NCBI GenBank assembly: GCA_002350725.1
Contig: DEFJ01000015.1
Span: 1 to 14,657, forward strand
Length of the DNA: 14,657 nt
Reading direction: 5' to 3'
DNA from: Cyanobacteria bacterium UBA2855
GTDB lineage: Bacteria; Cyanobacteriota; Vampirovibrionia; Gastranaerophilales; Gastranaerophilaceae
Below are positions 8,769 to 14,657 of the stretch, one piece after another (position 1 is the stretch's first letter; the number at the start of each line of letters is the position of its first letter). Both the position numbers and the translations under genes were made by a program. The notes below the pieces were generated by a model. The model saw nothing but the letters and a program-made list of their open reading frames with translations. It was not told the DNA's origin and ran no database searches.

Positions 8769-8803
8769 GGCTGTAGGCTGTAGGTTGGGCATACTTGCCC
8801 AAC
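8769..8803. repeat. REP-like palindrome with GGCTGTA tandem lead-in
   Basis: A tandem GGCTGTA pair (8769-8782) runs into a perfect 7-bp stem: GTTGGGC at 8784-8790, a 6-nt loop, and GCCCAAC at 8797-8803. Elements of the form GTAGGTTGGG...CCCAACA are, from memory, widespread dispersed REP-type repeats in bacteria. Only one copy lies in this window, so dispersal cannot be judged. No T-run follows directly on either strand, so a simple terminator is unlikely. On the minus strand a T-rich run begins about 14 nt after the stem. Confidence 0.45.
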
Positions 8804-8992
8804 ATTAGTCTATTATTAGAAATTACGAAACCAGTGAGAGTAAATAATGAGTAAATCGGTTTTTGGGGTAAAGTTGCACTTCCGAGCGCAAAAACCCCTA
8901 TAACGAGCGAGTTTTAGAAAACAAAATAGTCAAACTGACAAAACCGTACTACTCGTCTAACTACACAGACTTGTTGACTCTCTTCTTCATAC

Positions 8993-9015
8993 TAAAAAAG
9001 TCCCTTTCGGGACTT
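8993..9015 (-). terminator. Rho-independent terminator of the tRNA-Ser transcript
   Basis: On the minus strand, AAGTCCC, a GAAA tetraloop and GGGACTT form a perfect 7-bp stem followed by further T residues (six in a row). It begins 6 nt after the tRNA 3' end. The plus strand has no T-run after the stem, so it is one-directional. It separates the tRNA and upstream operon from the giant gene. Confidence 0.88.
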
Positions 9016-9020
9016 AAAAA

Positions 9021-9107
9021 AGGAGGAGGTGGGATTCGAACCCACGGAACGCGTGAACGTTCGACAGTTTTCAAGACTGCTCCAATCAACCGCTCTGGCA
9101 CTCCTCC
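9021..9107 (-). tRNA. tRNA-Ser (anticodon UGA)
   Basis: An 87-nt cloverleaf fits throughout. Acceptor GGAGGAG pairs with CTCCTCC, the D-stem is CCA/TGG, and the anticodon stem GCAGT/ACTGT closes loop CTTGAAA with anticodon TGA. A long class II variable arm (GAACG/CGTTC) and T-arm GTGGG/CCCAC around TTCGAAT confirm a serine tRNA reading UCN codons. The discriminator base (opposite 9021) is U, whereas bacterial serine tRNAs usually have G. CCA is not encoded and would be added after transcription. A promoter lies 25 nt upstream and a terminator directly follows. Confidence 0.96.
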
Positions 9108-9131
9108 ATACGATTGTCTGGATGTAATTCT

Positions 9132-9159
9132 ATTCTACATTATCAATATCGTTTGTCAA
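9132..9159 (-). promoter_or_regulatory. Sigma70 promoter for tRNA-Ser
   Basis: Minus-strand consensus -35 TTGACA (9159-9154), 16-nt spacer, and -10 TAGAAT (9137-9132, five of six matches). The start site would be near 9125, leaving a 5' leader of about 18 nt before the tRNA. It sits in the 98-nt gap after the nuclease gene. No terminator is evident between that gene and the promoter, so read-through from the operon may also contribute. Confidence 0.75.
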
Positions 9160-9205
9160 TATCCCTTGCTCGAACACGAAAATTTCTGCATTTATTATTG
9201 ATTTA

Positions 9206-10051
9206 CTATAACGACATATAATATTGTTTCATTATTAGCGCATCATCCTCTATATTAGGACTTTCACTTACCAAGGAACCCTTTACCCCAAAAGCTTTCA
9301 TTGCCCTGAGTAAGTCCTTATAATTCATATCGGATTCTTCCAAATTCAGGTGTTTTTTCTCACCCTTTGCTCCGTAATCAATCCCTGCAAGATGCCCATG
9401 AAAATTCTCTATCGCATAATCTCCAATTGAACCTAGTTTTTCCAATATTACAGAAAATTCGTCGTAGCTGTTATGCTCTCCGGCACTTCTTGCGTGTATG
9501 TGCGAAAAATCTATACAAGGCAATACATTATCAAATTCTTTTGATAATCTGACAATTTCATCAATATCTCCCCACTGCGTTCCCTTACCTGTAGTTTCAG
9601 GTCTTATCCAAACATTTATATTATCACGTTTTATTACTTCATTAATTTTTTCTATCTGAGTTTTAACCTGATTATATACGGTTTCTTTATCCTTACCCAT
9701 ATAAAATGCGGCATGAAAAGTTATACTGAACGCTCCAACTTCATACGCAACGGATGCTGTTTCTATAATCCTTTGAACGCTTGCCTCTACTTTTTCTTCT
9801 TCTTTAGAATTTAAGTTTATATAAAAAGGTGCATGTGCCGATATTACATAGCCTTTTTCTTTAACTATACTTTTTACATTTTGGCGGGACTCCGGACTCA
9901 TTCTGACACCATGAACAAACTCCAACTCCATTCCGTCCAATCCCATATCCTCTATAACGCCAAAAGCTTCAGGATAGCTCCCTTTTCCGGTTCTCAACGG
10001 CATTCCGGCTGTTACAAAGTTCAATCGGTCAAACTTAAATTCGTTTATCAC
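9206..10051 (-). CDS. Endonuclease IV-family TIM-barrel protein (AP endonuclease-like)
   Basis: The family cleaves DNA 5' to abasic sites with a metal cluster inside a TIM barrel. At 281 aa it matches the usual length (E. coli Nfo, 285). Family ligand positions are visible: His73 (SAHAPFYINL), His113 (FHAAF), Glu152 (PETTGKG), Asp181 and His184 (CIDFSH), His220 (HGHLAG), His234 (EKKHLNL) and Glu263 (SESPN). The Asp two residues before the equivalent of His231 in E. coli appears to be Lys here, so one metal site may differ. The start is GTG, supported by AAGAGG at 6 nt spacing; the next Met (residue 17) would remove the first strand. The gene is third in an operon, 15 nt after the TPR/NHL gene. 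Repair of abasic DNA is the likely role, but some TIM-barrel relatives are sugar isomerases. Confidence 0.85.
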   Translation of the reverse strand: MINEFKFDRLNFVTAGMPLRTGKGSYPEAFGVIEDMGLDGMELEFVHGVRMSPESRQNVKSIVKEKGYVISAHAPFYINLNSKEEEKVEASVQRIIETASVAYEVGAFSITFHAAFYMGKDKETVYNQVKTQIEKINEVIKRDNINVWIRPETTGKGTQWGDIDEIVRLSKEFDNVLPCIDFSHIHARSAGEHNSYDEFSVILEKLGSIGDYAIENFHGHLAGIDYGAKGEKKHLNLEESDMNYKDLLRAMKAFGVKGSLVSESPNIEDDALIMKQYYMSL

Positions 10052-10066
10052 TATATACCTCTTATC

Positions 10067-10909
10067 CTACAAATGATGTCTTATTACGGTATTAGCCCCT
10101 TGAGAAGATATGAACAATACATCTCCGTTAATATGTAAGCAATACGGCTTTTTAATGTTATTCAAAAGCTGGGTAATAGTCCCTGACGGTGTGATTTTCA
10201 CGACATTGTCCAGATTATAATTAGCAACATATATATTACCTGAGGCATCTGATGCTATATCAATTGGTCCGTTAAGTTGATTGCTCTTTACAAAATCCGA
10301 TTTTGCTCCGGCAGGAGTAATCTTTGTAATAGAATTATTGCTGAAACTTGCAATATACAAATTGCCGGCATTATCAGTAGTTACGCCTGTAGGACTTGGT
10401 ATATTCGAATACGTACCGTTTGTTTGAGGAATTTTAGGTGCACTGGCTTCTGCTGCTGCAGCCAAATCGCTTGCAATAGTTTTTAAATCAGTATTCATCG
10501 ATGTAGCAAGCGCCTGAGCCTTAACGGCTGCGTTGCTTGTTTCAGGAATTAATGCCAAATATTTTTTTGCATTATCTATCTGACCCAATTGTACGCTCAA
10601 GGCTGCCGCATTATATATTGAATCATAATCCGCAGGTTGTCTTACAATTATTTGCTTAAATACACTTAAAGCTTCTGCATTTCTGTTCATTTTTTGTAAA
10701 ACTACACCAAGATTATAATACGCATCAATATAATTTGAATCAATTCCGATTGCTTGCTTGAAAGCGTTTATAGATTCATTAAATTGACCGTCACGATAAT
10801 AATCTACGCCCTGATTATAATATAGCTTCGCTTCATTACTTGGAACAGCTGTTGCTACTCCAATTGACATTGCAGCAATGATGGCTGCGGTTAAAATTCT
10901 TTTAATCAT
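10067..10909 (-). CDS. Exported TPR and NHL-repeat protein
   Basis: The 280-aa product begins with a signal peptide (KR, hydrophobic residues 5-18, cleavage after ATA at 21). Residues about 27-125 form roughly three tetratricopeptide repeats (e.g. AKLYYNQGVDYYRDGQFNES, then AYYNLGVVLQKMNRNAEA), a protein-binding scaffold. An Ala-rich linker (128-160) leads to three NHL-type propeller blades at about 171-200, 213-242 and 254-280, with GNLYIA, GNIYVA and DVLFIS strands. A closed propeller normally needs about six blades, so this is a partial one that may pair with another copy. It starts 3 nt after the glucanotransferase stop, with only a weak ribosome site (GTGAG), so coupled translation is likely. 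A periplasmic or surface scaffold is inferred; no enzymatic motif is seen. Confidence 0.85.
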   Translation of the reverse strand: MIKRILTAAIIAAMSIGVATAVPSNEAKLYYNQGVDYYRDGQFNESINAFKQAIGIDSNYIDAYYNLGVVLQKMNRNAEALSVFKQIIVRQPADYDSIYNAAALSVQLGQIDNAKKYLALIPETSNAAVKAQALATSMNTDLKTIASDLAAAAEASAPKIPQTNGTYSNIPSPTGVTTDNAGNLYIASFSNNSITKITPAGAKSDFVKSNQLNGPIDIASDASGNIYVANYNLDNVVKITPSGTITQLLNNIKKPYCLHINGDVLFISSQGANTVIRHHL

Positions 10910-10912
10910 ACT

Positions 10913-12775
10913 CTATATCTCACTTAATTCTTCCAACAATTTTTTATTTTTATTTGCAAATTTTTCTCCTCTAGCAATAATAGCAAGTTTTAAAATTTTT
11001 GCAAGATTTATTGAATTTAAAGATTTATAATTATCAGGCAATCTCAAACTCCAATTTGTGTCACCTGATGTTCCAGGTCTGTTATACACATCATAAATAT
11101 TGAAATAATCCGTAAAGAATATTTGAATATTTTCTGCTTGAGATGCGAATATCTCCACTAATTTTGTTTGAGCTAAAAATTCTGCATTCTTAGTCAATTC
11201 AACAATAAGTTCATCCTTATTATCCCAACCTTCAAATGCCATATCCTCAACAAGGTTCTTTACATGCAAATAACCCTCGTGAGTATTAATCATAGAATCT
11301 GCCCACATTTTTATCGGTTCATTATCATGTGTACCAACCATTGCCCAACATCTTTTGTTAATATTTTTATAACGATATGGATCTTCAGGTTTTTCAGGCT
11401 CGGTAAATTGAGTCAACTTCATACCCTGTAAATCATACGCTTTCATAACTGCAGCAACAGGATTAGTTAATGTGCCAAGGTCTTCACAAACAATTGCATC
11501 TTTATCCAACCCCTCTTCTTTTGCTGCTGCTATAACAATTTTTTCTATCAATCTGCCATACAATTTAATTTGTTTATCAGACAGATTTTTTACACGTTTT
11601 TCTTTATCTGCAGGAATTTCCGTATCTAAATCTTCCATTGTCGGAATTGCAAATTTCTTCAAAAATTCGTGTTCGGGAGAAGAATATAATCTGCCGGCAC
11701 CCTCTTCAATTTTTGGTTTTTTACCTGCTTTGTAAACCCAAGGATCAATCAATCCTACAATGTGGTCAATTCTCACACCACCGGGATTTTCTTTAAACAT
11801 TTTCTTGAACAAGTTTTTCATTAAAATTCCGCCATCATCCAAAGAACCGTCCTTTTTGAACAATTTTTCAGGATTCATTACCGGGAACCCCCATGCCTGA
11901 CCATCTTTTGAGAAGTAATCAGGAGGACATCCCAACATCCATCCGTCTAAAAAGTATGCCTGATATGCCCAACAATCTCTGTCAGAAAATGCGACTTGTC
12001 TGTCAGCAATCATTTTTATACCTTTTTTCTTGGCATATTTAAGAGTTTCTTCTGTTTGTTTGCTTAATACAAATTGAACAAACTTGTAAAAATCAATATC
12101 TTCTGCGTATTTGTTAGAGATTTCGTCAATCCTTTTTCCAAACTCTAATTGTTCTTCAATTGATTTTGGATTAAATAAGCTCTTATCTTTTTCAGAATTC
12201 CACATAGGCCAATAATCGTTACCATGTTCAATTGAAAGAGCTTCATACAAACTGTCTTTTTCTAACCAAAAATTATTTTCTCTTTTGTATATAGAAAATT
12301 CTTTCATCAATTTTTTATCATTTAAAGATTTAAAATTGTTCCACGCTTCTCTGAGAGCTTCACCTTGTTTTTTATAAATATATGAGTATGCGGTTCTGTT
12401 TGTATCTTTGTTTGGATTATTTGCTACAATATCATTAAAAGTATCTACGGATAAAATATTATGCCATTTGTCTTCCGTAAGTTGTTTCAAATCTATAAAC
12501 AGAGGATTTCCGGAAAAAATAGTACCTGTATATGGTGAGGAATCACAACTTTTAGTTTTGCCGGCAGGTCCTAATTGAATAGAAGTAAATATTTCACTTG
12601 CCCAATCAATAATTTCTTTTCCGCCGTTTGAATTAACCGTACCAAAACCGGTATTTTCATTTTCAGCAGCAGGGAAACTACCATTATGCATAATAAATGC
12701 AAAATTCTTTTTACCCAAAACTTTTAACGCTTTTTCTATAGTTTTTGATGCGTTTCTCTCTAATATACAAACCAT
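10913..12775 (-). CDS. malQ: 4-alpha-glucanotransferase (GH77, amylomaltase-like)
   Basis: This enzyme moves alpha-1,4-glucan segments between maltodextrins or glycogen in the cytoplasm. The GH77 signature is complete: substrate-loop SPYTGT and SGNPLFIDL (residues 80-95), nucleophile Asp337 in VRIDHIVGL, acid/base Glu431 in VCEDLGTL, stabilising Asp484 in GTHDNEP, and C-terminal NRPGTSGDTNW (565-575). It has no signal peptide. At 620 aa it is longer than compact amylomaltases (about 500), with extra sequence at about 100-225. The N-terminal motif is unusual: HNGSFPA stands where most have HPTSLPG. AGGAG lies 11 nt before the ATG. It heads the operon with the TPR/NHL and nuclease genes; promoters are suggested in the 229-nt gap upstream. 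The gene symbol follows the family, not proven orthology. Confidence 0.93.
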   Translation of the reverse strand: MVCILERNASKTIEKALKVLGKKNFAFIMHNGSFPAAENENTGFGTVNSNGGKEIIDWASEIFTSIQLGPAGKTKSCDSSPYTGTIFSGNPLFIDLKQLTEDKWHNILSVDTFNDIVANNPNKDTNRTAYSYIYKKQGEALREAWNNFKSLNDKKLMKEFSIYKRENNFWLEKDSLYEALSIEHGNDYWPMWNSEKDKSLFNPKSIEEQLEFGKRIDEISNKYAEDIDFYKFVQFVLSKQTEETLKYAKKKGIKMIADRQVAFSDRDCWAYQAYFLDGWMLGCPPDYFSKDGQAWGFPVMNPEKLFKKDGSLDDGGILMKNLFKKMFKENPGGVRIDHIVGLIDPWVYKAGKKPKIEEGAGRLYSSPEHEFLKKFAIPTMEDLDTEIPADKEKRVKNLSDKQIKLYGRLIEKIVIAAAKEEGLDKDAIVCEDLGTLTNPVAAVMKAYDLQGMKLTQFTEPEKPEDPYRYKNINKRCWAMVGTHDNEPIKMWADSMINTHEGYLHVKNLVEDMAFEGWDNKDELIVELTKNAEFLAQTKLVEIFASQAENIQIFFTDYFNIYDVYNRPGTSGDTNWSLRLPDNYKSLNSINLAKILKLAIIARGEKFANKNKKLLEELSEI

Positions 12776-12813
12776 TTAGACCGTTTCTCCTTATTAACCT
12801 CATAACCAAAAAA

Positions 12814-12842
12814 ATCGTAACATGAGCAAAACTTTTTAGCAA
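12814..12842 (-). promoter_or_regulatory. Candidate proximal promoter of the malQ operon
   Basis: Minus-strand -35 TTGCTA (12842-12837), 17-nt spacer, and -10 TACGAT (12819-12814) with the extended TGT. The start would be near 12807, about 32 nt before the malQ ATG. Both boxes match consensus at four of six positions, so this is a reasonable but unproven call. Confidence 0.35.
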
Positions 12843-12871
12843 GATATAATGTGCTAATATTCAACATTTAT

Positions 12872-12900
12872 ATTATAGTAAATATACTGCTAAGCTTTAA
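12872..12900 (-). promoter_or_regulatory. Candidate distal promoter of the malQ operon
   Basis: A perfect minus-strand TATAAT (12877-12872) has only a weak -35 (TTAAAG, 17-nt spacer). A further TATAAT sits at 12964-12959. The gap is so AT-rich that isolated -10 boxes are expected by chance. Confidence 0.3.
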
Positions 12901-12980
12901 TGTGATTAATTGTTTACCGTTTTTAGTTATTTATATTAGTACGAAATCTGCAGCATACATTATAATGCATAAATAAAAAT

Positions 12981-13006
12981 ATAAAAAATATTCTAAATAG
13001 AATATT
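12981..13006 (-). terminator. AT-rich hairpin terminator after the lipoprotein gene
   Basis: Minus-strand AATATTCT and AGAATATT form a perfect 8-bp stem with a 4-nt loop, followed by a T-rich tail. The stem starts within the lipoprotein TAA codon. It has a single G-C pair, so termination may be partial. Confidence 0.5.
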
Positions 13007-13826
13007 ATTTTGTTTCTTTTAATATATCATTTATAGATTTGTGATAAAAGTGATTTGTCCTTACATAACCATATTCATCAAACTCCAGAAGGCACTGAAA
13101 CTCGTCTGTACGCTTATGTAAAGAACCGATTTTTTCAGTTTTACCATAATTGTAATGTATACTGCATTTATAACCATCGGTATTCATTCCATTACAAACA
13201 AGTTTGTATTTTTGCACACTGCTTAGAGCGGAATAATTTGGAGTACTCTCAATTCGTTTGAGTATAGTTTGTATTCTGGCATCACATTGAGCTTTTCTTT
13301 TATCTCGAATATGAGTTAACATTTTTACTTTATCGTAATTTTTGGAACTAAACATAGGCGTGTCTAAAGCTGCTCTGATACATCTGGTTCTTTCTCTAAA
13401 ATCATTACTAGCGCACCAAATATCGTATTTTTGGCTAAATTGCCTTGCTAACTCACTTGCTTCTTGTTCTTCATAATAAGATTCTTTATAAGCAACTTGT
13501 AACATTTCGGAAAGTTCTTTTGCGACATCAGGATGCAGGCTAAAACCATAGCCTCTGCCAAAAGGTTTAAAAGGGTCTTCATTTTCATTAGCTCTTATAA
13601 TACAAGCATTGTTTTTTATCCCCAAGATTTTAAGCTGAGATTTGTCTACAGGAATAGGCAATATCGTAGTCCGATAATATACCGGAGTTGTATATCGTTT
13701 GCATTTTTCTAATTTCTTTGCAAATGACTGATTCATTCCGGACCATATATAATCTCTGTGTGTTCCGCATCCGCTAAGCATTACACAGACAAACATAAGT
13801 ATAAGTAAATTCAAAAACTTTCTCAT
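13005..13826 (-). CDS. Cysteine-rich lipoprotein of unknown function
   Basis: I do not recognise the family. The 273-aa product opens with a clear lipoprotein signal: MRK, a hydrophobic core and the lipobox LSGC with Cys20, so it is lipid-anchored in the envelope. Residue +2 is Gly, so there is no Asp retention signal for the inner membrane. The mature part is charged, rich in Lys, Arg and Tyr, with no further membrane span. It has eight more cysteines (42, 75, 138, 149, 181, 211, 221, 245), an even number that would allow four disulfides in an oxidising compartment. The start is supported by GGAG 5 nt upstream. The gene appears to be a single transcription unit, with its own promoter and a hairpin at its stop codon. 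Confidence 0.85.
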   Translation of the reverse strand: MRKFLNLLILMFVCVMLSGCGTHRDYIWSGMNQSFAKKLEKCKRYTTPVYYRTTILPIPVDKSQLKILGIKNNACIIRANENEDPFKPFGRGYGFSLHPDVAKELSEMLQVAYKESYYEEQEASELARQFSQKYDIWCASNDFRERTRCIRAALDTPMFSSKNYDKVKMLTHIRDKRKAQCDARIQTILKRIESTPNYSALSSVQKYKLVCNGMNTDGYKCSIHYNYGKTEKIGSLHKRTDEFQCLLEFDEYGYVRTNHFYHKSINDILKETK

Positions 13827-13842
13827 ACATTCTCCAAATATT

Positions 13843-13916
13843 TACAGATTCCGCTATATTTTATCATATCACTGGGATTATGCAATAAAAATTTTATAGC
13901 GAATAAGAGATCTGTA
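13843..13916. repeat. Nested inverted repeat around the lipoprotein promoter
   Basis: TACAGAT (13843-13849) and CGCTATA (13852-13858) on one side are mirrored by TATAGCG (13895-13901) and ATCTGTA (13910-13916) on the other. The two 7-bp pairs are in nested order, with the promoter between them. They could be paired operator half-sites or a long-loop hairpin. Confidence 0.4.
13858..13885 (-). promoter_or_regulatory. Extended -10 promoter of the lipoprotein gene
   Basis: Minus-strand -35 TTGCAT (13885-13880), 16-nt spacer, and -10 TAAAAT (13863-13858) with TGA just before it. The start would be near 13851, about 25 nt before the ATG. The same -35 hexamer is used by the promoter predicted for the giant gene. 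Confidence 0.5.
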
Positions 13917-13951
13917 CCCTAAAAAGTATTTTTGTTACGAAAAATCACACG

Positions 13952-14521
13952 CTATGAATTATTTTTTATTTTACCTTTTATTTTTGAGTACAAATCTTTT
14001 GGGAACTCTATTGATGTATAATATCCGATTTTTTTAAACGGAAACGGATATTTTTTTGTTAAAAATCCGAAAAATTTATACAACAAAAATGCTGGTATTA
14101 ATGAATACATTATCCAATTATATTCAAAAATAATTTCATAGAAACCTTTATTTAAAATTAAAATATCCATTCTACATATAAACACAAGCAGATAACTTAT
14201 AATTGCTACAATTATAAATGATATAATTATGTTTATGTTATCCAGTTTTTTGAATATTCCAAAAATTTTTGCAAGAATATATAATGTAGTAAAAACAATA
14301 AGATATATATCAAATGTTGAAAATTCAGCAACTGGTATAGTAGTTTCTACATCTAGTGGGGTCAAATCCGATTTACATATCATTTCAACAATAATAATTG
14401 GTAATACAATAAGTCCAAATACGCCTGCTAAATGAAATAAGAAACATTTTATAACAAGTATAAAACAAAATACTCTTAACAAATATTCCGCAATGTTTTT
14501 ACTTAATAATTTATAATCCAT
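13952..14521 (-). CDS. Multi-span membrane protein of unknown function
   Basis: No family is recognised. The 189-aa product is strongly hydrophobic, with likely membrane spans near residues 12-28, 31-48, 69-88, 97-116 and 136-154, and a Lys-rich C-terminal tail (156-189) that should face the cytoplasm. The loop at 50-68 is acidic and Thr-rich. Its ATG lies inside the end of the preceding gene, an 11-nt overlap, and no good ribosome site precedes it, so it is probably translated by coupling. No clear terminator follows before the lipoprotein promoter region. Confidence 0.75.
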   Translation of the reverse strand: MDYKLLSKNIAEYLLRVFCFILVIKCFLFHLAGVFGLIVLPIIIVEMICKSDLTPLDVETTIPVAEFSTFDIYLIVFTTLYILAKIFGIFKKLDNINIIISFIIVAIISYLLVFICRMDILILNKGFYEIIFEYNWIMYSLIPAFLLYKFFGFLTKKYPFPFKKIGYYTSIEFPKDLYSKIKGKIKNNS

Positions 14522-14657
14522 ATTGTTCTAAGTCTTTCTTTTTAATGACAATTTCGTTAATAGAGAAAAATCCTTTTAAATTGCCTTTCATCATTTGTCG
14601 TCTGCCGGCTTCGACCGCAGGATTAGTTTCATTCTTATTAAAATCATATGTATCAAA
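14511..14657 (-). CDS. C-terminal 48 residues of an unrecognised gene (5' end beyond window)
   Basis: A frame open at the window edge ends with TAA at 14511, inside the first codons of the membrane protein gene. It encodes 48 residues, including AVEAGRRQMMKGNLKGFF and a charged end, KKKDLEQYGL. The text is non-repetitive and non-hydrophobic, like the end of a soluble protein. The 11-nt stop/start overlap is typical of co-translated operon partners, which supports it as real coding sequence. The product cannot be named from this fragment. Confidence 0.6.
   Translation of the reverse strand, partial: FDTYDFNKNETNPAVEAGRRQMMKGNLKGFFSINEIVIKKKDLEQYGL

Larger units (their letters stand above)
8628..8993. 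other. Intergenic stretch without a convincing protein gene
   Basis: Between the giant gene's promoter and the tRNA terminator I find no protein gene of normal length. The stretch contains a phased TTTTGCAAA pair (8699-8718), a tandem GGCTGTA pair leading into a perfect palindrome (8769-8803), and an 18-codon plus-strand frame (8847-8903) that I do not consider established. CGAGCG occurs twice (8883-8888 and 8904-8909). Nothing else stands out. Confidence 0.6.

Noticed and set aside
8971..9201. Plus-strand 76-codon frame containing GGGGIRTHG
   Set aside because: It runs antisense through the tRNA-Ser and its terminator. The GIRTHG text is the well-known spurious translation of a tRNA complement.
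9833..10138. Plus-strand 101-codon frame
   Set aside because: It spans the junction of two operon genes in antisense and has no coding features.
11472..11735. Plus-strand 87-codon frame inside malQ
   Set aside because: Antisense to a well-supported GH77 gene with intact catalytic motifs.
13917..13951. Terminator for the membrane protein gene (ATTTTT/AAAAAT stem)
   Set aside because: The stem is six A-T pairs only and no clear T-run follows, so it cannot be told apart from AT-rich background.
14229..14435. Plus-strand 68-codon frame
   Set aside because: Antisense to the membrane protein gene; the hydrophobic minus-strand product is the more natural reading.

Overview
The window looks like a low-GC chromosome fragment from a Gram-negative-type (diderm) bacterium. 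All convincing genes lie on the minus strand, so the text follows transcription from high to low coordinates. A lipoprotein, a TPR/NHL exported protein and a giant autotransporter-like exoprotein imply an outer membrane or at least an elaborate envelope. The mix of genes and codon use fits an uncultured gut lineage such as Gastranaerophilales (Melainabacteria), but that is an impression, not a demonstrated placement.

Right end (14657-13005): the last 48 codons of an unrecognised gene overlap by 11 nt the start of a 189-aa multi-span membrane protein. A short gap with an extended -10 promoter inside a nested inverted repeat follows. Next is a 273-aa lipoprotein with eight cysteines in its mature part, ending in an AT-rich hairpin terminator.

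Centre (12775-9206): a tight three-gene operon. A GH77 4-alpha-glucanotransferase (620 aa) is followed after 3 nt by a secreted TPR + NHL-repeat protein (280 aa), and after 15 nt by an endonuclease IV-family TIM-barrel protein (281 aa, GTG start). A tRNA-Ser(UGA) with its own strong promoter and a GAAA-loop terminator comes next. Its discriminator base is U rather than the usual G.

Left (about 9000-1): a gap of roughly 600 nt holds a REP-like palindrome, a helically phased TTTTGCAAA pair, a strong promoter and a leader of about 210 nt with a possible small ORF. It precedes one uninterrupted reading frame from 8382 to the window edge (at least 2794 codons). The N-terminus of this giant protein has a signal peptide that carries both a lipobox and an AxA site. 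Residues 180-510 form an array of chlamydial Pmp-type repeats (GGAI...FxxN). About 2000 residues of Asn/Thr-rich beta-helix repeats follow, including a recent in-frame 588-bp-offset duplication. The C-terminus, and with it any beta-barrel or other anchor, lies outside the window.

The most notable item is this giant Pmp-repeat adhesin with its unusual signal peptide and long leader. No CRISPR array, insertion sequence or prophage was seen.
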